A DNA stretch of 43,006 nucleotides from Acidobacteriota bacterium (lineage in GTDB: Bacteria > Acidobacteriota > Thermoanaerobaculia > UBA5066), in assembly GCA_022711615.1 (NCBI GenBank), contig JAKLER010000004.1, forward strand, positions 1 to 43,006, written 5' to 3'. The stretch's first letter is position 1. Each line of letters starts with the position of its first letter. The translations under genes were made by a program, and so were the position numbers. This document shows, in pieces, positions 24,466 to 32,605 of this stretch. Below the pieces are notes generated by a model, which saw only the letters and a list, made by a program, of their open reading frames with translations, was not told the origin of the DNA and did no database searches.

Positions 24466-25023
24466 TTGTCCGAGAACGAGGCACGGGAGAGGCTGGCGAA
24501 GCTGATGGTGGCGTACCAGGGCGGGGACGAGTCCGCGTTCGAGAGCCTCTACGGCGAGCTCGCGGGCCCCGTGAGGGCGTTCCTCGCCTCGCTGACGCGG
24601 AACGCGGTCCGCGCGGACGACCTCCTCCAGGAGACGTTCTTCCACGTCCACCGCGCGCGGCAGACGTACGACCCGGCGCGCTCCGCGAAGGCGTGGATCT
24701 ACGCGATCGCGCACAACGTCTTCCTGATGGCCTGCCGCACGGACCGAAGGCGCGGCCGGAACGAGGAGCTCCCGACGGACGAGCTGCCCGACCTCCCCGT
24801 CCCGGCCGAGGCCGAGTCGCTCGCTTCGAGGGACCTCGTCTCGCGCGCCCTCGCGACGCTCCCCGTCGACCGCCGCGAGGCGCTCCTCCTCCACCACGTG
24901 GAGGGGCTCTCTTTTCAGGAGGTGGGGGCCGTCCTCGGCGTCACGACGATGGCCGCCAAGCTCCGCTCGCACCGCGCCATGGGACAGCTCCGGGACCTCC
25001 TCGCGCGGGAAGGAGCGCGATGA
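24466..25023 (+). CDS. ECF RNA polymerase sigma factor (SigF/NrsF-paired type)
   Basis: This 185-residue protein has the sigma2 region (residues about 20-90; DDLLQETFFHVHRARQTYD, and AWIYAIAHNVF in region 2.4) and the sigma4 helix-turn-helix (about 125-180; GLSFQEVGAVLGVTTMAAKLR). The start is a TTG at 24466 without a strong ribosome site; an internal ATG at codon 14 is less likely because region 1.2/2.1 starts before it. The stop overlaps the ATG of the membrane anti-sigma (ATGA), which identifies its controller. By analogy with Caulobacter SigF, which is released by metals and oxidants and drives bufferin-type operons, its likely targets are bufABC, msrBA and its own operon. Confidence 0.9.
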   Translation: MSENEARERLAKLMVAYQGGDESAFESLYGELAGPVRAFLASLTRNAVRADDLLQETFFHVHRARQTYDPARSAKAWIYAIAHNVFLMACRTDRRRGRNEELPTDELPDLPVPAEAESLASRDLVSRALATLPVDRREALLLHHVEGLSFQEVGAVLGVTTMAAKLRSHRAMGQLRDLLAREGAR

Positions 25024-25733
25024 GCGGCACACCGCTCCCGCCCGCGCTTCGCGCCGCCGTCGCGAGCGACCTCCGGCCGGTTCGCCCGCTCGCCTCGCCC
25101 GCTCGGCGCGCCCTCACCCTCCTCGCCTGGGCCGCCGTCGCCGCGACGCTCGTCCTCGCCCTCCGGGGCCTCCGCTCCGACGTCGCCGAGCTCGGCGTCC
25201 TCCTGACGTGGGGCGTCGTCCTCGCCGAGGTCGCCGCAGGCGCCGGGCTCGTCGCGCTCGCCCTCGCCGAGGCCGTTCCCGCGCGGGGGCCGGGGCGCGG
25301 CGCCGCGCTCCTCGCCCTCGGCGGCGCCGCGGCCCTCTTCGTCGCGCTCGCCGCCGCGACGCGCCGCGCGAGCCGCGGGATGGAGGTCGACGACCCGCTC
25401 CTGAGCTTCGGCCCCTCCTGCGCCGGCCTTCAGGGCGTCATCGGCCTGACGGCCTTCGCCGTCGCCGCCCTCCTCGTCCTCCGGGCGGCGCCGCTCCGCG
25501 CCCGGCTCGCGGGGCTCCTCGCCGGCGCCGGGACGGGTTTCCTCGCCGAGGGGGTCTACCACCTCGACTGCCCCATCACGCACCTCTCGCACGTCCTCGT
25601 CTGGCACGGCTCCGCCATACTCCTCCTCGCGGTCTTCGGCTTCGGCTTCGGCCTCGTCCTCGAGGCGAGGGAGCGGGCGCGGATGGAACGACGGCGCGCC
25701 GGCACGGCCGCGCGGAAAGGAGGCGAGGAATGA
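25020..25733 (+). CDS. NrsF/DUF1109-family membrane anti-sigma factor
   Basis: This 237-residue protein has six predicted membrane helices after a cytoplasmic N-terminus (PALRAAVASDLRPVRPLASP), the DUF1109/NrsF layout. Two conserved cysteines are visible, C134 (FGPSCAGLQG) and C184 (YHLDCPITHLSH), separated by 50 residues. From memory, the redox-sensitive pair of Caulobacter NrsF is also 50 residues apart. Several His residues surround C184 and could bind metal. The likely mechanism is that metal or oxidant attacks the cysteines and frees the ECF sigma factor. The gene overlaps the sigma gene upstream and selD downstream by 4 bp each. A GGAAGGAG ribosome site supports the start. Confidence 0.88.
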   Translation: MSGTPLPPALRAAVASDLRPVRPLASPARRALTLLAWAAVAATLVLALRGLRSDVAELGVLLTWGVVLAEVAAGAGLVALALAEAVPARGPGRGAALLALGGAAALFVALAAATRRASRGMEVDDPLLSFGPSCAGLQGVIGLTAFAVAALLVLRAAPLRARLAGLLAGAGTGFLAEGVYHLDCPITHLSHVLVWHGSAILLLAVFGFGFGLVLEARERARMERRRAGTAARKGGEE

Positions 25734-26779
25734 GCGACGAGGTCTTCCGGAAGCTCACGAGCCTCAGCTCCTGCGCGGGGTGAGCGTCGAAGCTGCCCCC
25801 CGGGCAGACCGCGCAGGTCCTGCGCGTCCTCGGTGACCTCTTCCCCGCGGCCTCCCGCCCCGACGTCCTCGTCGGGCTCGCCGAGCCGGACGACGCCGCC
25901 GTCCTCGACCTCGGGGACGGGCGCGCGCTCATCCTGACGACCGACTTCTTCACGCCGGTCGTCGACGAGCCGTACGACTTCGGCGCCATCGCCGCGGCGA
26001 ACGCGATGAGCGACGTCTGGGCGATGGGGGGCGAGCCGGCGCTCGCCCTGAACCTCGTCGCGTTCCCGCCGCAGCTCTCCGCCGCGACGCTCGCCGAGGT
26101 CCTCCGCGGGGGAGCCGAGGTCGTGAGGTCCGCCGGGGCCGTGATCGCGGGCGGCCACTCGATCCAGGACAAGGAGCCGAAGTACGGGCTCTGCGTCGTC
26201 GGCTTCGGCGAGGCCGGCCGTCTCCTGACGAAGGGAGGCGCGCGGCCGGACGACGGGCTCTGGCTGACGAAGCCGCTCGGGACGGGGACGGTCACGACGG
26301 CCCTCAAGCGCGGCCTCGCCACGGAAGGAGAGGTCGCCGCGGCGGTCGACTCGATGAAGACGCTGAACCGGGGCGCGGCGCGCGCCGCGCGGGCGGCGGG
26401 CGCGAAGGCCGCGACCGACGTCACCGGCTTCGGCCTCCTCGGCCACGCGCTCGAGATGGCCGAGGCGTCCGGCGTCCGCTTCCGCCTCGACTGGGACGCG
26501 CTCCCCTTCCTTCCCGGAGCGGCGCGCCTCGCGGCCGACATGGTCTTCCCCGGCGGCGCCTTCGGGAACCTCGAGCACTTCGGGCCGCGCCTCTCGCGCA
26601 CGCGCGCCCTCTCCGACGCCGAGGCGACCCTCCTCGCCGATCCGCAGACGTCGGGCGGCCTCCTCGCCTCCGTGCCCGCGGCCGGCGAGAGGACGTTCCT
26701 CGCGACGCTGGAGCTCGAGGGAGGGCGAGCCTGGAGGATCGGCGAGGTGGCGGAGGGCTCCGGGATCGAGGTCCGCTGA
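25730..26779 (+). CDS. selD: Selenide water dikinase (selenophosphate synthetase), selenoprotein with UGA-encoded Sec18
   Basis: This 349-residue enzyme makes selenophosphate from selenide and ATP. The frame from ATG 25730 is interrupted only by TGA at 25781-25783, exactly at the catalytic Cys/Sec position: SLSSCAG-U18-ASK21-LPPG. K21 is the conserved lysine three residues after the nucleophile. Downstream are TTDFFTPVVDEPYDFG, AAANAMSDVWAMGG, GGHSIQDKEPKYGL, DVTGFGLLGHALEM and ADPQTSGGLL, all typical of SelD. Starting after the TGA (ATG 26006) would delete the first 92 residues including the active site. A SECIS-like hairpin lies downstream of the TGA. The ATG overlaps the anti-sigma stop (ATGA), so selD belongs to the sigma operon. 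A pseudogene is possible but unlikely, since the remainder is intact. Confidence 0.93.
25781..25826 (+). promoter_or_regulatory. Selenocysteine UGA codon and SECIS-like stem-loop of selD
   Basis: The UGA at 25781-25783 is followed by a perfect 7-bp stem (CGCGCAG 25810-25816 with CTGCGCG 25820-25826) closing a GUC loop (25817-25819). The apical GCAGGUCCUGC resembles the GCAGGUCUGC apex of E. coli fdhF. The loop is 33 nt past the UGA, longer than in fdhF but within the range accepted for bacterial SECIS elements. A second hairpin (25793-25798 with 25802-25807) lacks the GU. Confidence 0.75.
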
Positions 26780-26853
26780 ACCTTCGGCGCCGCCTTCACG
26801 TCCCGCGGACCGCAGCTCGTCGTCTGCGGGGGCGACATCTGCGGGTGCGCTCC

Positions 26854-26882
26854 TTGACCCTCGCGCTCCGCGATCGGAGAAT
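26854..26882 (+). promoter_or_regulatory. Candidate sigma70 promoter for ompA-like gene and cydAB
   Basis: TTGACC (26854-26859), a 17-bp spacer and GAGAAT (26877-26882) lie in the 223-bp gap between selD and the OmpA-like gene. They match consensus at 5/6 and 4/6 and predict a leader of about 110 nt. Nothing else was recognised in this gap apart from a short CCGCAG/CTGCGG hairpin (26810-26829) without a T-tract. Confidence 0.4.
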
Positions 26883-27002
26883 CGCCGACGCGTTCGCCAC
26901 GACTCGAGCCGAAGCTCTCCGGGCCCGTCCAGGCGCCCGGGGCGGCGATTCGGCCGGCGTGGCCGCGGACGTCCCCGGAAGGGACGATCGAGGAGGAAGG
27001 AA

Positions 27003-27899
27003 ATGAGAAAGCTCGCTCTCGGCGCCATGGCGCTGCTGCTCGCGACCGTTCCCGCCCGGGCCCAGGAGGACTACGAGGGCTGCAAGGACCACCCGCTCTT
27101 CACGCGGTTCCCGAACTCGTACATCGTCGACTGCGCGAGCAGCCAGTTCGACCTCCGGAAGTTCCCCGTCGGGCAGATGAAGCCCGGCGAGGAGGTGCTC
27201 CGGTCCGTCGAGGTCGAGGGGCCGACGTGGCGCGTCAACTTCCAGATCAAGGAGGGGACGACCCCTCCGAGCGGCCTGCAGCTGATGCGCAACTTCGAGG
27301 CGGCTGCGAAGAGAGCCGGGGGCACGATCGAGGGCCAGTGGCCCGGCTGGTGCAAGGCCAACTACGACTCCGAGGGGATGCCCGACATGGGGAACAGCTG
27401 CACGAGCTTCGGCCTGACGATGAAGTTCGTGAAGGGGGGCAAGGAGACCTGGGCCTTCTTCCAGGCGAGCGAGAGCGACGGGAGCTACCTGATGACCGTC
27501 TCGGAGCGCGAGGCGATGAAGCAGGAGGTCGCCGTCAACGAGATCGCCGACCAGCTGAGGAAGGACGGCTTCGTCTCGCTCTACGTCACGTTCGACACGG
27601 GCAAGGCGACGATCTCGCCCGACTCGGCGAAGCTCCTCGACGACGCCGCCGCGGCGCTGAAGGCGGCGTCGGAGCTGAAGGTCGAGGTCGGCGGCCACAC
27701 GGACGCCGTCGGGGGCGCCGAGGCCAACAGGAAGCTCTCCCAGGAGCGCGCGCAGGCGGTGATGGCTGCCCTCGTGAAGCGCGGGATCGCGGCCGGCCGG
27801 ATGACGGCGAAGGGGTACGGGCAGACGGTCCCGGTCGCCGACAACCGCACGGAGGACGGCCGCGCGAAGAACCGGCGCGTCGAGCTCGTGAAGAAGTAG
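27003..27899 (+). CDS. OmpA-family peptidoglycan-binding protein
   Basis: This 298-residue protein has a signal peptide cleaved after ARA (about residue 20). A central domain of about 165 residues containing several Cys ([19 protein letters not shown]) is found in secreted OmpA-like proteins of unknown role. The C-terminal OmpA domain (about 190-298) has the peptidoglycan-binding pattern [20 protein letters not shown] and terminal NRRVEL. GAGGAGGAAGGAA is a very strong ribosome site. CydA starts 28 bp downstream in the same direction, so it may share a transcript with the oxidase. It probably anchors the outer membrane or periplasm to the cell wall. Confidence 0.9.
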   Translation: MRKLALGAMALLLATVPARAQEDYEGCKDHPLFTRFPNSYIVDCASSQFDLRKFPVGQMKPGEEVLRSVEVEGPTWRVNFQIKEGTTPPSGLQLMRNFEAAAKRAGGTIEGQWPGWCKANYDSEGMPDMGNSCTSFGLTMKFVKGGKETWAFFQASESDGSYLMTVSEREAMKQEVAVNEIADQLRKDGFVSLYVTFDTGKATISPDSAKLLDDAAAALKAASELKVEVGGHTDAVGGAEANRKLSQERAQAVMAALVKRGIAAGRMTAKGYGQTVPVADNRTEDGRAKNRRVELVKK

Positions 27900-27927
27900 A
27901 GGCCGCACCGCTCCACCGAGGTCGCCG

Positions 27928-29451
27928 ATGGACGCCGTCACTCTCTCGCGCATCCAGTTCGCCGTCAGTATCGGGTTCCACTACATCTTCCCGCTGCTGA
28001 CGATCGGGCTCGGCGTCGTCCTCGTCTGGCTGGAAGGATGGTTCCTGAAGACGAAGGACCCGATCTACGAGACGGCCGCCCGGTTCTGGACGAAGGTCTT
28101 CGCGCTCAACTTCGCGATCGGCGTCGCCACCGGGATCGTCATGGAGTTCCAGTTCGGGACGAACTGGTCGACCTACTCGCGGTTCGTCGGCGACGTCTTC
28201 GGCTCGGCGCTCGCGGCCGAGGGGATCTTCGCGTTCTTCCTCGAGTCGGGCTTCCTCGCCATCCTCGTCTTCGGGTGGGACCGCGTCGGGCCGAAGATGC
28301 ACTTCTTCGCGACCCTGATGGTCTCGCTCGGATCGATCTTCTCGTCGATCTGGATCGTCGTCGCGAACAGCTGGCAGCAGACGCCGGCCGGGCACCACGT
28401 CGTCCCGGTCCTCCGCGACGGCGTGCCGCTGCTGCGGGACGGCCAGCCGGTGATGCGCGCGGAGATCACCGATTTCTGGGCGATGGTCTTTAACCCGTCG
28501 ACGGTCCACCGGCTCGTCCACGTCTGGATCGGGGCGTTCCTCGTCGGGGCGTTCTTCGTCATGTCGATCGCGGCCTGGTACCTCCTGAAGGGGCGCCACA
28601 CCGAGTTCGCCCGCCGCTCGTTCGACGGCGCGCTCGTCCTGGCCACGGTCTCGGCGCTCGCGATGCTCGTCTCCGGGCACGGGCAGGCGGGGATGGTCTA
28701 TCGCCACCAGCCGGCGAAGCTCGCCGCCTTCGAGGGGCACTACGTCACCGGGCCCGCCGACCTGAGCCTCTTCGGGTTCCCGGACGACGCGACGCAGACC
28801 GTGAAGCTCCGCGTCGCCGTTCCCGGCGGCCTCGGCCTCCTCCTGCACGGCGACCCGGGCAGGCCCGTCGTCGGCCTCGATCGCTTCCGCCCGGAGGACC
28901 GCCCGCCCGTCGGCCTCAGCTTCCAGAGCTACCACCTGATGGTCGCGCTCGGGATGGCCTTCATCGGCCTGACGCTCCTCGCCTCGTTCCTGAGGTGGCG
29001 CGGCACGCTGTACGAGACGCGTTGGCTCCTCTGGCTCTTCGTCCCCGCCGTCGTCCTGCCGATCGTCGCGAACGAGGTCGGCTGGGCGGCCGCCGAGGTG
29101 GGCCGCCAGCCCTGGATCGTCCACCCGCCGGTGACCTGGAACGCCGACGGGACGGACGTCGTCGTCGGCCCCGAGGGGCGCGTCGTCTACGACGAGCGCG
29201 TGGGGCTCCGGACGCTCGAGGCCGCGAGCCCGAACGTCTCCGCCGGGCAGGTCCTCGGCTCCCTCGTCGGCTTCGGGTTCATCTACCTCGCGCTCGGCGC
29301 CGTCTGGGTCTTCGTCCTCCACCGGAAGATCCAGCACGGACCGGACGAGGCGCCACCCGGGGAGGGCGCGGCCGACGACGGAGCCCTCGCCGCGGCGGGC
29401 CTCCGCGCCGTCCACGAGGGGCGGCTCACGGGCGGCGAGGACCGGGGCTGA
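27928..29451 (+). CDS. cydA: Cytochrome bd-type ubiquinol oxidase subunit I (CIO-type)
   Basis: This 507-residue, nine-helix subunit oxidises quinol and carries haems b558, b595 and d. Ligand and proton-path residues visible by alignment to E. coli CydA are H18 (haem side), E98 and E106 ([12 protein letters not shown]), H198 (b558; E. coli H186), and K264 and E269 in the Q-loop motif [17 protein letters not shown] follows the Q-loop region. The Q-loop lacks the long C-terminal insertion, so it is the short form found in cyanide-insensitive oxidases and Firmicutes. It gives high-affinity O2 reduction without proton pumping and tolerance to H2S, NO or cyanide. cydB follows after 10 bp. No separate CydX gene was recognised. 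Confidence 0.95.
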   Translation: MDAVTLSRIQFAVSIGFHYIFPLLTIGLGVVLVWLEGWFLKTKDPIYETAARFWTKVFALNFAIGVATGIVMEFQFGTNWSTYSRFVGDVFGSALAAEGIFAFFLESGFLAILVFGWDRVGPKMHFFATLMVSLGSIFSSIWIVVANSWQQTPAGHHVVPVLRDGVPLLRDGQPVMRAEITDFWAMVFNPSTVHRLVHVWIGAFLVGAFFVMSIAAWYLLKGRHTEFARRSFDGALVLATVSALAMLVSGHGQAGMVYRHQPAKLAAFEGHYVTGPADLSLFGFPDDATQTVKLRVAVPGGLGLLLHGDPGRPVVGLDRFRPEDRPPVGLSFQSYHLMVALGMAFIGLTLLASFLRWRGTLYETRWLLWLFVPAVVLPIVANEVGWAAAEVGRQPWIVHPPVTWNADGTDVVVGPEGRVVYDERVGLRTLEAASPNVSAGQVLGSLVGFGFIYLALGAVWVFVLHRKIQHGPDEAPPGEGAADDGALAAAGLRAVHEGRLTGGEDRG

Positions 29452-29461
29452 GGAGGCGGCG

Positions 29462-30490
29462 ATGTCTTTCGAAGCGCTCGCGATCACCTGGTTCGTCCTC
29501 GAGGGGGTCCTCCTCTGCGGCTACGCGATCCTCGACGGCTTCGACCTCGGCGTCGGCATCCTCCATCCGTTCGTCCCGCGGACCGACCTCGAGCGCCGGA
29601 TCTCGATGAACTCCATCGGCCCGCTCTGGGACGGCAACGAGGTCTGGCTCGTCACGTTCGGCGGCGCCCTCTTCGCCGCCTTCCCCGAGGGCTACGCGAC
29701 GGTCTTCTCGGGCTTCTACACGGCCTTCATGCTCCTCCTCGTCGCGCTCATCTCGCGGGCCGTCTCGATGGAGTTCCGCTCGAAGATGGCCTCGCCCGCG
29801 TGGCGCCGCTTCTGGGACTGGGCCTTCTTCGGCGGCTCGTTCACGGCGACGCTCCTCTTCGGAGTCGCCGTCGGGAACGCGATGCTGGGCGTTCCGATCG
29901 ACGCGAACGGCAACGTCACCGGGACGGTCGTCGACCAGCTCGGCCCCTACCCGCTCCTCGTCGGGGCGATGACCGTCGCCCTCTTCGCGATGCACGGCGG
30001 GCTCTTCCTCTACCTGAAGACCGAAGGGGAGTTCCAGCAGCGCCTCCGCGAGTGGATGTGGCGCTCGTGGGGCCTCTTCATGGTCTTCTTCATGCTGACG
30101 ACGGTGGCGACGGTCGCCTTCATCCCGCGGGCTACGGAGAACTTCCGAAGCTTCCCGTGGGCGATCGTCGTCGTCGTCGGGACGATCCTCGCCGTCGCGA
30201 ACATCCCGCGCTGCCTCTACCGCGACCGGCCCGGCCTCGCCTTCCTCTCCTCGGCGGGCGTGATCGCGGGGCTCGTGGCGCTCTTCGGCCTCGCGCTCTA
30301 CCCGAACCTCGTGACGGCCGCCGGCGACCCGTCGCGCTCCGTCACGGTCTTCAACGCGGCCTCCAGCCCGAAGACGCTCGGGATCATGCTGGTCATCGCG
30401 GCCGTCGGGATGCCGTTCGTCCTGACGTATTCCGGCGTCATCTACTGGACGTTCCGCGGGAAGGTGAAGCTGAGCGAGCACAGCTACTGA
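29462..30490 (+). CDS. cydB: Cytochrome bd-type ubiquinol oxidase subunit II
   Basis: This 342-residue protein has eight or nine membrane helices and the family start ALAITWFVLEGVLLCGYAIL followed by DGFDLGVGIL. It also has GPLWDGNEVWLV and SRAVSMEFRSK. It pairs with CydA to form the oxidase dimer. GAGGAGG lies eight bases before the ATG. After the stop, a hairpin probably ends the transcript against the convergent NifX-like gene. The gene is complete and ordinary for the family. Confidence 0.95.
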   Translation: MSFEALAITWFVLEGVLLCGYAILDGFDLGVGILHPFVPRTDLERRISMNSIGPLWDGNEVWLVTFGGALFAAFPEGYATVFSGFYTAFMLLLVALISRAVSMEFRSKMASPAWRRFWDWAFFGGSFTATLLFGVAVGNAMLGVPIDANGNVTGTVVDQLGPYPLLVGAMTVALFAMHGGLFLYLKTEGEFQQRLREWMWRSWGLFMVFFMLTTVATVAFIPRATENFRSFPWAIVVVVGTILAVANIPRCLYRDRPGLAFLSSAGVIAGLVALFGLALYPNLVTAAGDPSRSVTVFNAASSPKTLGIMLVIAAVGMPFVLTYSGVIYWTFRGKVKLSEHSY

Positions 30491-30495
30491 GCGGA

Positions 30496-30518
30496 GCCGG
30501 CGCCCCACCGTCGCCGGC
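30496..30518. terminator. Bidirectional terminator-like hairpin between convergent cydB and NifX-like gene
   Basis: GCCGGCG (30496-30502) and CGCCGGC (30512-30518) form a perfect 7-bp stem with a 9-base loop, 5 bp after the cydB stop and 17 bp from the opposing stop. No T-tract is present, as is common in GC-rich genomes. Confidence 0.45.
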
Positions 30519-30535
30519 CCGTGTCCCCGTCCAGC

Positions 30536-30940
30536 TCAGGTCCGCGTCGGGAGTCCGGCTGCGTGCCCCGCGCCGTGGTCGTGCTCGTGGCCGGCGCACG
30601 CTCCGGCGGGGTCGATCTCCTCGACCTCGTTCCGGAGGAAGGCGTCGAGGCAGGCGGAGGCCGTCGGCGCCGTCGCGCGAAAGACGCGGATCCCCGCGCC
30701 GCGGAGCTTTGCCAGGGCTCCCGCGCCGATGCCGCCGACGACGAGGGCGTCGACCCGCTCCCCTGCGAGCGCGTCGAGCGGACGGCAGGCGCCGTGCTCG
30801 TGGACGGCCCGGGCGTTCGTGAGGGTGCGCGTCGCGCGAGTCTCCGAGTCGACGAGGAGGTAGAGCGGCGCGGAACCGAAGTGCCCGGAGACCGGGCTCT
30901 CGAGGCCGCGGTCGGCGCTGACCGGGATGCAGAGGTTCAT
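30536..30940 (-). CDS. NifB/NifX-family iron-molybdenum cofactor-binding protein
   Basis: This 134-residue protein of the dinitrogenase FeMo-cofactor biosynthesis family (PF02579, MTH1175-like) has an RNase H-like fold with LCIPVSADRGLESPVSGHFG at the start and VVGGIGAGALAKLRGAGIRVF in the middle. The C-terminus is His/Cys-rich (GACAGHEHDHGAGH), a probable metal-binding tail. Stand-alone members occur in non-diazotrophs and are thought to carry Fe/Mo or other metal-sulfur clusters. No nitrogenase genes are in the window. AAGGAG precedes the ATG at 30940. A perfect 14-bp palindrome lies about 80 bp upstream and may be its operator. Confidence 0.88.
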   Translation of the reverse strand: MNLCIPVSADRGLESPVSGHFGSAPLYLLVDSETRATRTLTNARAVHEHGACRPLDALAGERVDALVVGGIGAGALAKLRGAGIRVFRATAPTASACLDAFLRNEVEEIDPAGACAGHEHDHGAGHAAGLPTRT

Positions 30941-31020
30941 CGGGGCTCCTTCCGGCCGCCGCGATCCGCGGGGCTCCCGTTCGGGCCCCCGCATCTCCAC
31001 CGCGGGCCACCCGGCAGTTT

Positions 31021-31034
31021 CGGGCATATGCCCG
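31021..31034. promoter_or_regulatory. Perfect 14-bp palindrome upstream of the NifX-like gene
   Basis: CGGGCATATGCCCG is a perfect palindrome with an AT core, in the 100-bp gap between the NifX-like gene start and the decarboxylase stop. Its position, 80 bp before the NifX-like start, suits an operator for a dimeric regulator, which is not encoded in this window. Confidence 0.55.
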
Positions 31035-31040
31035 TATTGG

Positions 31041-32513
31041 TCAAGGACGATCCGCGCTCCGGGCGGCGATCTCCCGCCCCGTTCGCGCGAGCCCCTCGAC
31101 GACCCGCTCGAGGTCGGCCGCCGTCGTCCGCGGGTTCATCTGCGTCGCGCGAAGGACCCGCCGTCCGCCCAGGAGCGTCGTCGTGATCCAGCCCTCCCCG
31201 GAGCGGTTGAACGCCTCGCGGAGGCGCAGGTTGATCCCGTCGAGGCGTTCGGCGTCGAGCTCCCCGCCGCCGACCCAGCGGAAGCAGAGGATGTTCGACT
31301 CCGGCTCGTGGAGCGTCTCGAAGTCGCGCCGGGCCGCGAGCGCCGCGTGGAGCGTCCGGGCCCCGGAGCAAAGGCCGTCGTAGAGAGCGCCGAGGCCGTC
31401 CGCGCCGTAGCGTTGGAGGGCGACCCAGACCTTCAGCGCGTCGAGCCGCCGCGAGCACTGGAAGCTGCGCTTCCCCTGGTCGGGGCTCCGCTCCCCCTCC
31501 GCGCCGTGGAAGAGGTACGGGGCCCGCTGGGCGAACGCGGCGTCGAGATCGCGCTCGTCGCGCACGAGGAGGACGCCCGCCGAGAGGGGCATCAGCATCA
31601 TCTTGTGCGGGTCCCAGGCGAGCGAGCGGGCCCCCGCGATCCCGTCGAGCCGCCCGCGGTGAGCCGAGGAGAGGAGGGCGGAGGCGCCGTGAGCGCCGTC
31701 GACGTGGAGCCAGACGCCGCGCGCCTCGCAGAGGCGGCCGATCGCCGGCAGGTCGTCGAACGAGCCGGTCGCCGTGGAGCCGGCCGTCGCGACGACGGCC
31801 ATCACCCGCTGTCCGCGGGCCGTCTGCCGATCGAGCTCGGCCTCGAGCGCGGCGACGTCCATGCGGAACGCGCGCGAGGGGACCGCCACCGCGGCGTCGG
31901 TCCCGAGCCCGAGCGCGCCAACGGCGCGGGAGACGGCGTAGTGCGCGTGCTCCCCGTGCAGGACGACCGGCGGCTCCGCCCCGACTCCCCTCGTCCAGGC
32001 GTCGGGGAGCGCCGCCGCGCGGGCGGCGAGGAGCGCCGTGAACGTCGCCTCGGTCCCGCCCGAGGTGAACGTCCCTCCCGCTGCGGGCCCGAATCCCGCG
32101 AGGTCGCACATCCAGCGGACGACCCGGCCCTCGATCGCCGTCCCGGCGGGCGACATCTCGAAGACGGCGAGGGACTGGTTGAGCGCCGCGGCCAGCGGCT
32201 CGGTCCAGATCGCAGCGGGGAGGGGCGCCGAGACCTGGTGCCCCATCGAGCGCGGGTGGCAGAGGCGGTTCGAGGCGGGGACGACCTCGCGTCGGAGGCG
32301 CTCGGCGACCTCGGCGAGGGGCCTTCCCCGCCGGGGCAGGGGCTCGTCGAAGAGGTGCGCGAGCTCCCGAGGGGTGAGCGGAGTCGAGACGGGGCCGTCG
32401 CCGGAGCGCGTCTCGGCCAGGTAGTCGGCCGCGATCGAGACGAGCGTCTCCGCGGCGGCAGGGAGGGCGTCGGCCTCGAGCTCGTGAAAGACGTCGGGGA
32501 GCGCGTCGGGCAT
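31041..32513 (-). CDS. PLP-dependent group II amino acid decarboxylase
   Basis: This 490-residue member of the pyridoxal-dependent decarboxylase family (glutamate, aromatic, diaminobutyrate or cysteine-sulfinate type) has PLP lysine K304 in WDPHKMM, D272 in HVDGAHGA, H191 stacking on the ring (EHAHYAVSRA) and TSGGTEATFTALLAAR binding phosphate. The N-terminal SNRLCHPRSMGHQVS region lines the substrate site. The ATG at 32513 fits the family N-terminus; the open frame continues 14 codons further upstream. Substrate is not predictable from motifs. It lies downstream of nothing obvious and diverges from the PHP gene across 92 bp. Confidence 0.9.
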   Translation of the reverse strand: MPDALPDVFHELEADALPAAAETLVSIAADYLAETRSGDGPVSTPLTPRELAHLFDEPLPRRGRPLAEVAERLRREVVPASNRLCHPRSMGHQVSAPLPAAIWTEPLAAALNQSLAVFEMSPAGTAIEGRVVRWMCDLAGFGPAAGGTFTSGGTEATFTALLAARAAALPDAWTRGVGAEPPVVLHGEHAHYAVSRAVGALGLGTDAAVAVPSRAFRMDVAALEAELDRQTARGQRVMAVVATAGSTATGSFDDLPAIGRLCEARGVWLHVDGAHGASALLSSAHRGRLDGIAGARSLAWDPHKMMLMPLSAGVLLVRDERDLDAAFAQRAPYLFHGAEGERSPDQGKRSFQCSRRLDALKVWVALQRYGADGLGALYDGLCSGARTLHAALAARRDFETLHEPESNILCFRWVGGGELDAERLDGINLRLREAFNRSGEGWITTTLLGGRRVLRATQMNPRTTAADLERVVEGLARTGREIAARSADRP

Positions 32514-32605
32514 CGATCGAAGGTAGCACGCGGCCCCGCGGCGGTCCGTTGCCACGACCCGGACGCGGCCGGAGAATCGACCGTCGCTCCCGCGAGGAGG
32601 TCCGC

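Noticed and set aside
25793-25807. CTGCCC/GGGCAG hairpin as the SECIS element
   Set aside because: It is only 9 nt past the UGA and has a CCC loop without the GU needed by SelB; the next hairpin fits better.
26006-26779. selD starting at ATG 26006
   Set aside because: It would remove the glycine-rich N-terminus, U18 and K21. The upstream frame is clearly SelD up to and beyond the UGA.
26780-27002. Possible tRNA-Sec gene next to selD
   Set aside because: No cloverleaf, T-loop GTTCRA pattern or CCA end could be found in this gap.
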